A DNA stretch of 22,073 nt from a virus. A model generated the notes under the pieces. The model saw only the letters and a program-made list of their open reading frames with translations, made no database searches and was not told where the DNA came from. A program made the position numbers and the translations under genes. Location of the stretch: the IMG/VR virus record IMGVR_UViG_3300025062_000007, positions 1 through 22,073 of that record; one strand, 5' to 3'. This document shows positions 15,401 through 21,644 of this stretch, piece by piece; the stretch's first letter is position 1, and every line of letters starts with the position of its first letter.

Positions 15401-15994
15401 ATGATTGATAATTTCCCAGCGCGTCTTAGATACTTCCGCTCAAAGCAAAACTTATCTCAAACTGATTTATCTGACTTGGTTGGTATATCCCAGAAGCAGA
15501 TATCGGATTACGAGGTAGGTAACAGCATGCCGCGGCAATCCAACCTGTTAAAGCTTATTGAGGCTCTTAAGATTACCAAGCAAGAGTTTATGACCACCCC
15601 TATAGATACAACAAATGATCTGGTATCTGACTTACAGTTTTTTGAATTCCATAATGAAGCTTCCAACCTTAAAATATCTCTACCCACCACTATTGCTCAA
15701 GACCTTCCTTTAGATAAAGAAAAAATTATCCCAACTAGAATAAATGGGCAGTCAATGCTGCCACTATTAAATAATGGTGATATCGCTCTAATAGATACAA
15801 ACCAAAATCAACCACAAGATGGTGAGGTTTTCGCTATCAGCTTTTTTAACGAAGAGTTAGTCGCGAGAGTTTTTAGAAATATAGATGGATCGATTATACT
15901 CTCTAGGGATAACGAGAGTTACCCACCAAAAACAGTAAGCCCTGCTGACATCGAAATAATAGGCAAGGTGGTTTATCGTATGGGTAGCATATAA
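15401..15994 (+). CDS. CI-like repressor, XRE HTH plus S24-type domain
   Basis: This 197-aa protein is the only convincing plus-strand phage gene here. Residues 6-62 are an XRE helix-turn-helix (LSQTDLSDLVGISQKQISDY). Residues 110-195 are a LexA/CI S24 domain with Ser118 in NGQSMLPLLNNGD. The segment aligning with the catalytic lysine (VKRL in LexA) reads LVARVFR, so Ala155 stands at that place. No Ala-Gly or Cys-Gly dipeptide is seen in the linker. It probably binds DNA and dimerises but cannot self-cleave. AAGGG lies six bases before the ATG. It faces away from the Arc-like/antirepressor operon. Confidence 0.88.
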   Translation: MIDNFPARLRYFRSKQNLSQTDLSDLVGISQKQISDYEVGNSMPRQSNLLKLIEALKITKQEFMTTPIDTTNDLVSDLQFFEFHNEASNLKISLPTTIAQDLPLDKEKIIPTRINGQSMLPLLNNGDIALIDTNQNQPQDGEVFAISFFNEELVARVFRNIDGSIILSRDNESYPPKTVSPADIEIIGKVVYRMGSI

Positions 15995-16142
15995 CCCACT
16001 TATCATCTCACTTTTCCTTGCCCCCCATATTGAGGGTCAAGGGATAAGTTATTGATTTTAAGGTATATATTAATATTACTCTGCATATTTGCAGACTGCA
16101 TAATAGTTGGTTCATTATATTTGCAGAACAGTTATTCCAAAG

Positions 16143-16172
16143 AAAAACCCACCGATTAAATGGTGGGTTTTT
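16143..16172. terminator. Bidirectional terminator between repressor and lipoprotein genes
   Basis: AAAAACCCACC-GATTAAAT-GGTGGGTTTTT is perfect on both strands. It serves the convergent repressor gene (plus) and lipoprotein gene (minus). Confidence 0.85.
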
Positions 16173-16186
16173 CAATTCTGCTATTA

Positions 16187-16459
16187 TTATTTATCTATCC
16201 CTGCGGCTTTACAGTCTGTCTTTTCTATCGCTTTCCATTCGTTGTACTTGGCTTCATCTTGAGATTGCAGATAGGCGGCGCTCACCATTCCTGCTTGTAC
16301 GCAAGTTTGTATAACGTCACCTTGTTTTTTAGCTATATCGTACTGAGCAACCATATCATCGGCTACTTTATTATGAATCTTGTCCATCTGCATATCTGTT
16401 GCGGCATCACAGCCAACTAAAGATAAGACAAACAATGTTCCCACTAATATATTTTTCAT
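16187..16459 (-). CDS. Small lipoprotein, probable lysogenic conversion gene
   Basis: This 90-aa precursor has a lysine-led signal peptide and the lipobox LVGC, with Cys17 as the lipidated residue. Asp18 follows at +2, a known inner-membrane retention signal that avoids Lol export. The mature part is helical with two cysteines (C52 region and C83 region). A TATAAT at 16480-16485 may be part of its own promoter. It lies between tail genes and the repressor, followed by the bidirectional terminator, so expression from the prophage is plausible. Superinfection exclusion or envelope modification is a guess from position and location. Confidence 0.7.
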   Translation of the reverse strand: MKNILVGTLFVLSLVGCDAATDMQMDKIHNKVADDMVAQYDIAKKQGDVIQTCVQAGMVSAAYLQSQDEAKYNEWKAIEKTDCKAAGIDK

Positions 16460-16514
16460 TACGCTATCACCATTAATCGATTATATAGCCATATCATAAC
16501 CGATTGTTGCCGAC

Positions 16515-16853
16515 TTAACTATCACTACTAACGTCCTTCATTTTTGCCTGCTCTCTTTGCTCGGACAGTACAATATCATCAATCGCAAAGATAATCGGAT
16601 CAAGCATACTTCGTGACATAGATATAGGATGCGCGTAAACCACGTCTGTTACGTCTTTAACACTTATAGGTAATGGATGTCCTTCAACGTATCTACGTCC
16701 CCTAGAGGCGTAGTAGTACGTTTGCAGTATGTTTTGTACGCTGTCATCAAAACTTGGCGGCTCTGGCACATCAAGCCCTAGATGCGCCATTACCTGCACA
16801 TCAAACTCTGTTAGGCTCGCGTAGTTTTTTTCCCAACTAAACCTCTCAATGGC
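16515..16853 (-). CDS. T: Tail assembly chaperone T part (read as G-T fusion)
   Basis: This frame has no good start of its own; it is entered from G by a -1 shift at 16853-16859. The fused product reads on from Lys143 of G into AIERFSWEKNYASLTEFDVQ, then VMAHLGLDVPEPPSF, and ends DVSSDS, giving about 255 aa (143 + 112). In lambda gpGT binds both the tape measure and tail tube proteins and is absent from the finished tail. A short GTG-initiated product beginning near 16799 is possible but has no evident role. Confidence 0.85.
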   Translation of the reverse strand, partial: AIERFSWEKNYASLTEFDVQVMAHLGLDVPEPPSFDDSVQNILQTYYYASRGRRYVEGHPLPISVKDVTDVVYAHPISMSRSMLDPIIFAIDDIVLSEQREQAKMKDVSSDS

Positions 16854-17281
16854 TTTTTTTTAGTATCAGCCGCTTGTGCCGAAAATTCTTGCGCCATTTC
16901 GTGAAAGTTATCAGAGATAAAACCGATAAACTCAGCATTTTCGTCATCATCACCAACAGACGCACACAAGGCAATGAAGTTATCACCGTTAATGGGTGCA
17001 GTCTTACCGTCACTGGTTTTAACATCCCAGTCAGTGATTAGGTACTCACCGATGACAATCATCATGCCTTCGCCCTGTGACAAGGTTTCAACAGCATTAT
17101 TTGCCTTTGATAGTGCCTCTTTTGTTAGTGGTTTTTCGGGATTCTGCAATTTTTTTAAGGCAGACACATAGTCTTTATCATCACTGATACGCATGGTCAG
17201 TGAAAGCAAGTCTTTATAGTTAAGCTCACGTACCACTTCGCCAAGCTTCTTTGGTTTCAAATCTTTTAAAGTAATAGCCAT
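16811..17281 (-). CDS. G: Tail assembly chaperone G
   Basis: This 156-aa protein, acidic and helical, begins AITLKDLKPKKLGEVV and ends KKTTRA. Its place between the tail tube gene and the T frame, its size (lambda gpG is 140 aa) and the frameshift near its end identify it as the gpG-type chaperone that coats the tape measure protein during assembly. AAGGA is eight bases before the ATG. Confidence 0.88.
   Translation of the reverse strand: MAITLKDLKPKKLGEVVRELNYKDLLSLTMRISDDKDYVSALKKLQNPEKPLTKEALSKANNAVETLSQGEGMMIVIGEYLITDWDVKTSDGKTAPINGDNFIALCASVGDDDENAEFIGFISDNFHEMAQEFSAQAADTKKKPLRGLVGKKTTRA
16853..16859 (-). promoter_or_regulatory. Programmed -1 frameshift site A AAA AAG
   Basis: The minus-strand heptamer is A AAA AAG in the G frame (AAG codon at 16855-16853), within eight consecutive As (16854-16861). 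This is the canonical slippery heptamer of bacterial -1 shifts such as dnaX. After slipping, the frame is open through T to 16515. Without slipping, G ends 14 codons later. Confidence 0.85.
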
Positions 17282-17292
17282 CTTTATAATCC

Positions 17293-18228
17293 TTATGGTT
17301 TAACACGTTTGAGTGTTGGTGCGTCTGCTGGTACATCAGCGTAAACGGTGTAAGTTAATTGAGCTTCTAATCGGTCTTTACCGCCCGATGGAATGTCCCC
17401 TGATACTTGCGCCTTTGGAATCGTCAATACATAAGTATCGCCGTCCGTAAATTTAATCGTGGCTTCAATCGATACCGGTGCGCCTGTTAGCTGCTTGCTC
17501 AATAAGTCTTGCGTCTTTTGGCTATAGGCTAGAGTAATCGAACCTGTCATATCAGCCATCATCTCAAGCAATGCCGAACCGTATAGACCTGCACCTAAGC
17601 AGTTTTGACGCTCAATGTTATTGGCAAGCTCAAAGCTAAACGCTGTCACACATGACACGTTTTTAGTCGTCACACCATCAATCTTAATGTCACTGACTGA
17701 TAGCGAAGTCGCTTTAGGTGACGTTACCGCTGCGGCTGGCGTAGTTGAGAATGGCGTAACCGCTGCCTCATACCCTGCACCCATAAAGCCAAACGTCATG
17801 CTGATAAAGCCGCTTTCAGGAATATCTAGCGAGAAGCTATTAACTCGCATACCTGACCAGTAGTGATACTGGGTAATATCCTTATGGGCTTTTTCCATTG
17901 CAAACGTGGTGACCACATCGCCGCCAAAAGTGATGGTATCGGTCTTAACTGGTACGCCAACCACCCACGCATTACCTGCTGCTGCTGCGATTAGATCATC
18001 GTAAGCACCTTTAATCATTTCTACTTCAACATCGCCCTCAGCATTGGCAGACGTGACTGCACCTGCTGTCTTTAAGCGGCTGTCATTGATTGTTTCGCTA
18101 TCTGTCAGCTCAACCGTGTTATTTAGACTATCTGATACACGGGGTAAGGTTTTCCAACCTGTTACGGGTTTAGTGCCTGCGACCAATTGCGGCGCGTATG
18201 CAAGCGTGACCTTATTTCCACGAGACAT
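17293..18228 (-). CDS. V: Major tail tube protein (V-like)
   Basis: This protein of 311 aa (315 from the upstream ATG at 18240) starts MSRGNKVTLAYAPQL with TGWKTLPRVSDSLNNTVEL close behind, typical of phage tail tube proteins. AEGDVEVEMIKGAYDDLIAA and ESGFISMTFGFMGAGYEA are conserved-looking beta regions. It polymerises into the tail shaft. I prefer the ATG at 18228 because GGAG (in ATGGAGAAAGAC) precedes it. There is no added immunoglobulin-like domain at the C-terminus. It precedes the chaperone genes, as in lambda. Confidence 0.88.
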   Translation of the reverse strand: MSRGNKVTLAYAPQLVAGTKPVTGWKTLPRVSDSLNNTVELTDSETINDSRLKTAGAVTSANAEGDVEVEMIKGAYDDLIAAAAGNAWVVGVPVKTDTITFGGDVVTTFAMEKAHKDITQYHYWSGMRVNSFSLDIPESGFISMTFGFMGAGYEAAVTPFSTTPAAAVTSPKATSLSVSDIKIDGVTTKNVSCVTAFSFELANNIERQNCLGAGLYGSALLEMMADMTGSITLAYSQKTQDLLSKQLTGAPVSIEATIKFTDGDTYVLTIPKAQVSGDIPSGGKDRLEAQLTYTVYADVPADAPTLKRVKP

Positions 18229-18245
18229 GTCTTTCTCCATTACAT

Positions 18246-18269
18246 AAAAAAGCCCTCATTAGCGAGGGC
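18246..18269 (-). terminator. Terminator before the tail tube gene
   Basis: On the minus strand GCCCTC-GCTAAT-GAGGGC (18252-18269) is followed by six Ts (18246-18251), immediately upstream of the tail tube start. Confidence 0.8.
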
Positions 18270-18285
18270 ATAGGTTTTCGTTAAG

Positions 18286-18441
18286 TTATTTAAGCGCCTG
18301 TAGCACTTCGGGTAGTCTGATAGCTACCGCAGTCAATGAGACTAAGATAGCGATAAATGCAAAAGCTGCTACGGTCTGCCATAATCCGTATTTCTCAATA
18401 CTGTATTTCATAGCGTCCACCAAATCTGTGATATAATTCAT
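18286..18441 (-). CDS. 51-aa single-span membrane protein
   Basis: The protein reads MNYITDLVDAMKYSIEKYGL and then a hydrophobic span WQTVAAFAFIAILVSLTAVA, ending IRLPEVLQALK. AGGAG stands ten bases before the ATG. It is bracketed by the terminators at 18480-18513 and 18246-18269, which gives it a self-contained look. The amphipathic N-terminus plus one span could suit a small inner-membrane toxin, a superinfection exclusion factor or a holin-like protein. I do not recognise the family. Confidence 0.65.
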   Translation of the reverse strand: MNYITDLVDAMKYSIEKYGLWQTVAAFAFIAILVSLTAVAIRLPEVLQALK

Positions 18442-18479
18442 TTATGATTTACTCCTAAGTGCTGTTAGGTGTGAATACA

Positions 18480-18513
18480 AAAACCCCGATGACCGCCACA
18501 GTCTCGGGGTTTT
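18480..18513. terminator. Bidirectional terminator 1 of three
   Basis: AAAACCCCGA pairs with TCGGGGTTTT, and the inner GAC/GTC (18491-18493 with 18501-18503) extends the stem past one unpaired T. Both strands give a T tract. Confidence 0.8.
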
Positions 18514-18524
18514 GCTTTATGTGT

Positions 18525-18570
18525 AAAAAAGAGGGACTGACAACCGAAGGTAGAAATCATCGTCAGCCCC
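18525..18570 (-). terminator. Terminator 2 of three
   Basis: On the minus strand GGGGCTGAC (18562-18570) pairs with GTCAGTCCC (18533-18541, one G-T wobble) around a 20-base loop, followed by TCTTTTTT (18525-18532). Confidence 0.7.
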
Positions 18571-18590
18571 AAAGCGTAAAATTCGGGTAT

Positions 18591-18617
18591 AAAAAAGCTC
18601 ACCTGTTAGGGTGAGCT
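18591..18617 (-). terminator. Terminator 3 of three
   Basis: On the minus strand AGCTCACC-CTAACA-GGTGAGCT (18596-18617), an 8-bp perfect stem, is followed by TTTTT. It is the first stop after the tail terminator gene. The space 18618-18682 holds two more short inverted repeats (TTCCGCA/TGCGGAA, 18656-18676; GGATTT/AAATCC near 18629-18641) but no gene. Confidence 0.8.
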
Positions 18618-18682
18618 GTGTTTGTATGGTTGGGATTTGAAATCCGACCCTTTAATTCCGCATTTGAGGTGCGGAACCTTGC

Positions 18683-19099
18683 TTAGCCTTCGTCACAAGT
18701 AAACGGCACATAAACCCGTGAGCGATAGTGAATGTTTTTATCACCATCGTTCGGGAAGTTCACCGTATTGGCTGGTGCTGTCCAAAAGTTAGTGGTTGAC
18801 CATAAGCCGAACCATTGCTCAATAGCATCGGTCAACTCAAATATGCGTCTAGTACCTACGTCTAGGCGCTCAAAGGCATCAATCACAATAACGCCTGTGC
18901 GCCTCGTACACGGTTCTTGACCGATACTAGCTACCTTATGTAATACAAACTCTATATCGTGCAATCTAAGCCATCTACCGCTTATTGGGATAGGTTTATT
19001 CGGTACGTTAGGGTATGACTTGCGTTCTTTGTCGATAGTGTCGAACGTAAACGAGGCAAATCTACCCTCTACCAGTTGTCTAACCGTTTCTTTGCTCAT
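18683..19099 (-). CDS. Tail terminator-like protein (DUF4128 / U-like)
   Basis: This 138-aa protein starts MSKETVRQLVEGRFASFTF. It has WLRLHDIEFVLHKVASIG and CTRRTGVIVIDAFERLDVG, then a C-terminal NIHYRSRVYVPFTCDEG. This layout fits phage tail terminators that cap the tail tube before head joining (lambda gpU). The open frame goes up to 19153, but the ATG at 19099 has GAGG seven bases upstream. It overlaps the end of the preceding 33-aa ORF, which points to coupling. Confidence 0.75.
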   Translation of the reverse strand: MSKETVRQLVEGRFASFTFDTIDKERKSYPNVPNKPIPISGRWLRLHDIEFVLHKVASIGQEPCTRRTGVIVIDAFERLDVGTRRIFELTDAIEQWFGLWSTTNFWTAPANTVNFPNDGDKNIHYRSRVYVPFTCDEG

Positions 19100-19181
19100 C
19101 GTCTGCCTCGTCTTTCTCGCTATCAAGATAATCAATAAATAAATCAGCAGCAAACAGCGCGATCATTAAGAGTATTTTCAT
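19080..19181 (-). CDS. Possible 33-aa hydrophobic peptide
   Basis: The frame encodes MKILLMIALFAADLFIDYLD and an acidic tail ending EQRNG. AAGG precedes the ATG, and the stop lies 20 bases inside the tail terminator gene. The upstream product could serve mainly to couple translation. Whether the peptide accumulates is unknown. Confidence 0.4.
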   Translation of the reverse strand: MKILLMIALFAADLFIDYLDSEKDEADDEQRNG

Positions 19182-19204
19182 GTTAACGCCTTATTTTGGG
19201 CGAT

Positions 19205-19226
19205 AAAAAAGCCCTCGTAAGGGCTT
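19205..19226 (-). terminator. Terminator after the 56-aa ORF
   Basis: On the minus strand AAGCCCT-TACG-AGGGCTT (19209-19226) is followed by a T run (19205-19210). Confidence 0.75.
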
Positions 19227-19242
19227 GGTGTTTTGATCGGAG

Positions 19243-19413
19243 TTACTTGTTGTCTGCAATCAACTTATCGACCGCTTGCTTTAGATTTTCCCATTCAGCA
19301 ACATCAATAAAGACGTGGTTAGCATCATCTTCAATGGTAATAAAATCAGGCTGATTATTACCCCTGTCAAAACATGCGCTTACTTTATCGCTTATATGAA
19401 CTCTGTCACACAT
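19243..19413 (-). CDS. Small acidic protein of unknown function (56 aa)
   Basis: The frame begins MCDRVHISDKVSACF and ends NLKQAVDKLIADNK, with PDFITIEDDANHVFIDVAEW in the middle. AAGGGG lies six bases before the ATG, and a terminator closes it at 19205. It sits between tail completion and tail terminator genes, where lambda has none. Probably an accessory gene (moron). No family recognised. Confidence 0.65.
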   Translation of the reverse strand: MCDRVHISDKVSACFDRGNNQPDFITIEDDANHVFIDVAEWENLKQAVDKLIADNK

Positions 19414-19442
19414 AACAAACCCCTTGTTTTGAGTTTATTATA

Positions 19443-19820
19443 TCATCGATACCAAGTAGCGACACCCAAGAAAGCTACAGTGAATACGCCATTTGGCGCA
19501 AATCTTGAATGCCCTCGTTCCAAATATTTGGCATAGGGCACTGTTGAGCTTAAGAATACGCTGTGTAGCTTATCGACTGGCATAGAGTTAATAACCCCCA
19601 TGCCGTTAGCCATCGCACCGCCACGCCCTATTGTTTTGCCTTCTACATACGTCCAATTAGGCGCATCTAGCGATACCGTCATATTTCCGACATAGTTCGA
19701 CGTGTCAACGGGTGCAAGGTCAACTAATGCAGTCAACATATCTGTACTGGCGTCTTTAACACGCTTAACCGCTGCTCTCTCTACAACATCAGCAAACAGG
19801 CTTGGTGATTTATCCCACAT
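19443..19820 (-). CDS. HK97 gp10-like tail completion protein
   Basis: This 125-aa protein has an N-terminal helix (FADVVERAAVKRVKDASTDM), then LVDLAPVDTSNYVGNMTVS, and the conserved VPYAKYLERGHSRFAPNGVF. The PYA-x-x-LE-x-G ... AP-x-G pattern marks HK97 gp10/lambda Z-like neck proteins that finish the tail for joining. It overlaps the preceding gene by 11 bases. Confidence 0.82.
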   Translation of the reverse strand: MWDKSPSLFADVVERAAVKRVKDASTDMLTALVDLAPVDTSNYVGNMTVSLDAPNWTYVEGKTIGRGGAMANGMGVINSMPVDKLHSVFLSSTVPYAKYLERGHSRFAPNGVFTVAFLGVATWYR

Positions 19821-20187
19821 TAAGCCCCCTTAGCTGCATTACCCACAGCGAGCTTGTAGCGTCTTGGCTCACGTTTAACACACGCCTTGCTACATTGTTA
19901 GCGGTTATCACATCATCGACCTGTGGCGCGATTGTGGACTCAATCTGCAAGCATAATAGCTTTACGTCTGTGATCTCTATTTGTGTAGCTTGTAATTCTT
20001 CTTTGTTATAATTCGAGATAACACCGCGTCCGGTATAGCTTATATCTGCGCCACCAACGTACTCACCTAGCACGGGGTCATACTCACCCGTTGCACCCTT
20101 GCGAGTAGCAGCAAACGTTGTAACAGCGTCTTTTAATTGGGTGTCAAAGGCTTTCGGCAAGTGCTTATTGATAATCGCGTTAATCAT
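19810..20187 (-). CDS. Putative head closure / head-tail connector protein
   Basis: This 125-aa protein, MINAIINKHLPKAFDTQLKD at the start, has ATRKGATGEYDPVLGEYVGG and a beta-rich C-terminus (VDDVITANNVARRVLNVSQD). Its start overlaps the preceding stop as ATGA. Size, composition and position between the DUF4054-type and gp10-like genes fit a head-closure protein; no catalytic motif is seen. Confidence 0.65.
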   Translation of the reverse strand: MINAIINKHLPKAFDTQLKDAVTTFAATRKGATGEYDPVLGEYVGGADISYTGRGVISNYNKEELQATQIEITDVKLLCLQIESTIAPQVDDVITANNVARRVLNVSQDATSSLWVMQLRGLNVG

Positions 20188-20525
20188 ACGACCACCATAC
20201 CGATGCCATTGACTTTAGGTTTGATTAACAGGGCGAATAACTGCCCGTAGCTTGTCGAGTTTAGCCAATCGTTAATATGAGCGACCTTATCGCCAAACTG
20301 TACTTCAACAGTGTCCGCCTTAACTTTAGTGACGTATGGCTCACTCACGCCGCTATTTGGTAGCAGTGTGAGTAAATGAGCCGTCAAGTAAGCTGTGGCT
20401 AACTCTGTTTTATCATCACTAATATCATAAGTTGTAATCAGAACCCCAGCATCACTCAATGCAGTTTGAATCTCATTGTCATTATCGAATGACGGATAAC
20501 GCGCTTTAAATGATGCTAAGTCCAT
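20184..20525 (-). CDS. DUF4054-type head-tail adaptor
   Basis: This 113-aa protein opens with MDLASFKARYPSFDNDNEIQ, the F-x-x-RYP-x-F pattern of DUF4054/gp6-like connectors, followed by an alpha-helical pair (ELATAYLTAHLLTLLP). It should form the ring beneath the portal. ATGA overlap with the next gene shows coupling. Confidence 0.8.
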   Translation of the reverse strand: MDLASFKARYPSFDNDNEIQTALSDAGVLITTYDISDDKTELATAYLTAHLLTLLPNSGVSEPYVTKVKADTVEVQFGDKVAHINDWLNSTSYGQLFALLIKPKVNGIGMVVV

Positions 20526-20530
20526 GATGA

Positions 20531-20713
20531 TTACTCTTTATCTTTGGTTGATTTACTTGCCGCTTTGCCAGTCTCGATTAGACCAGCATCAAGCCATGCT
20601 TTGACCACATGGTTTTTATCATCAAACTTATCAATATCGATGGTTTGACCTGCATCGACCGCCTGACCGTCTGCAAACTGCAAGCGGCTGTTACTCTTGT
20701 TGGTTACCTGCAT
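20531..20713 (-). CDS. Small protein after the capsid gene (60 aa)
   Basis: The frame reads MQVTNKSNSRLQFADGQAVD, AGQTIDIDKF and VVKAWLDAGLIETGK, ending in a lysine/glutamate tail. It starts one base after the capsid gene stop. Similar small beta proteins are common between capsid and connector genes in siphoviruses. Structural role likely but not proven. Confidence 0.65.
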   Translation of the reverse strand: MQVTNKSNSRLQFADGQAVDAGQTIDIDKFDDKNHVVKAWLDAGLIETGKAASKSTKDKE

Positions 20714-20714
20714 A

Positions 20715-21635
20715 TTAAATCCCGTCCATATAACGCATTGCTTCCTTCGTGCGGACTTCTAATCCACCTAAGCGGAAGATTCCTGGAACCACATAGTTAA
20801 GCGCACCCACTTGTACGGCTGGTAAAAATTTGTGCATCATTGGAATATGCAGCTTTAACACACGCGCATTGTTTGAGTAAGCCACAGCACGGTCAATCGT
20901 GCCACCAGCGCCACCAGCTTTTAGTTTGCTAACAGCACGGATGGTTAACGGCTGACCAGTGATAGCGGTATAAGTATTGTACTTTTGAATAAAGCTCAAC
21001 AATGTACCGCCTTCTTTACTTGATAACGGCGTAGAGGCAAGGTAGGTAAACACGCTATATGGTAGCAATAGCGTATCAGCCGCCATTTGGTACTCAGTAT
21101 CAGCAGCCGTACCACTGATTAGCTTGTTGATAGCTGCCAAGATTTCATCTTCGGTTGACAGTAAGAATGTCTTAGCCGATGAATCAATCGTCACGCCTGA
21201 GGTGTTAATCAAGCCTTGCATATTCTTGCTTGCATCACCAGTGATCGCGACCTTATCAACAAAACGCTCATAGGTCTCACGCGCTGCGATAGCATCAGCA
21301 TTTTGCAGATTCACGCCATACGCTAATGAGGCTTGCACTTCTTCATAGCCAAACGTGTAACCCACACCAGCCATATGTACTTCTGACTGTGATTCGCCAT
21401 ACTTGTTGCCAGCAGTCGGAATATCATTAGCATTGCCGTTAATCCAATCCGCATTGCCAAATGATTCAGCATCGCGGAATGTGATGGTTTTCGTCCACTC
21501 AGGCGCACTATTATCAATAGGCACTAAATCAGGATAGACAATCTCAGGGAAAATGGTGCGGTTTACTTCGGTTTCGATATGATTGCGCTGATTTTCGACA
21601 AACGCAAGCATGGTTGGGGCATCATATACTTTCAT
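20715..21635 (-). CDS. Major capsid protein (DUF2184 type, HK97 fold)
   Basis: This 306-aa protein starts MKVYDAPTMLAFVENQRNHI with TEVNRTIFPEIVYPDLVPID next. It has SQSEVHMAGVGYTFGYEEVQ and IAARETYERFVDKVAITGD, patterns of the DUF2184 capsid family. The C-terminus ends in YVVPGIFRLGGLEVRTKEAM. It builds the icosahedral shell. The gene order decoration protein, capsid, connector is normal for such phages. There is no N-terminal delta domain or protease nearby in the window. Confidence 0.88.
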   Translation of the reverse strand: MKVYDAPTMLAFVENQRNHIETEVNRTIFPEIVYPDLVPIDNSAPEWTKTITFRDAESFGNADWINGNANDIPTAGNKYGESQSEVHMAGVGYTFGYEEVQASLAYGVNLQNADAIAARETYERFVDKVAITGDASKNMQGLINTSGVTIDSSAKTFLLSTEDEILAAINKLISGTAADTEYQMAADTLLLPYSVFTYLASTPLSSKEGGTLLSFIQKYNTYTAITGQPLTIRAVSKLKAGGAGGTIDRAVAYSNNARVLKLHIPMMHKFLPAVQVGALNYVVPGIFRLGGLEVRTKEAMRYMDGI

Positions 21636-21644
21636 GTTTTTATC

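Noticed and set aside
16085-16127. Direct repeat ATATTTGCAGA (16085-16095 and 16117-16127), 32 bp apart
   Set aside because: The spacing is about three helical turns, but it lies downstream of the repressor gene next to a terminator with no promoter to control. Too short to support a claim.
18624-18680. tRNA-like look on the minus strand (7-bp stem with a 7-base loop, then GGATTTCAAATCC and CCA)
   Set aside because: The loop lacks the invariant T33, the T-arm does not pair in the right register and no acceptor stem or D-arm can be built. It is better read as separate inverted repeats.
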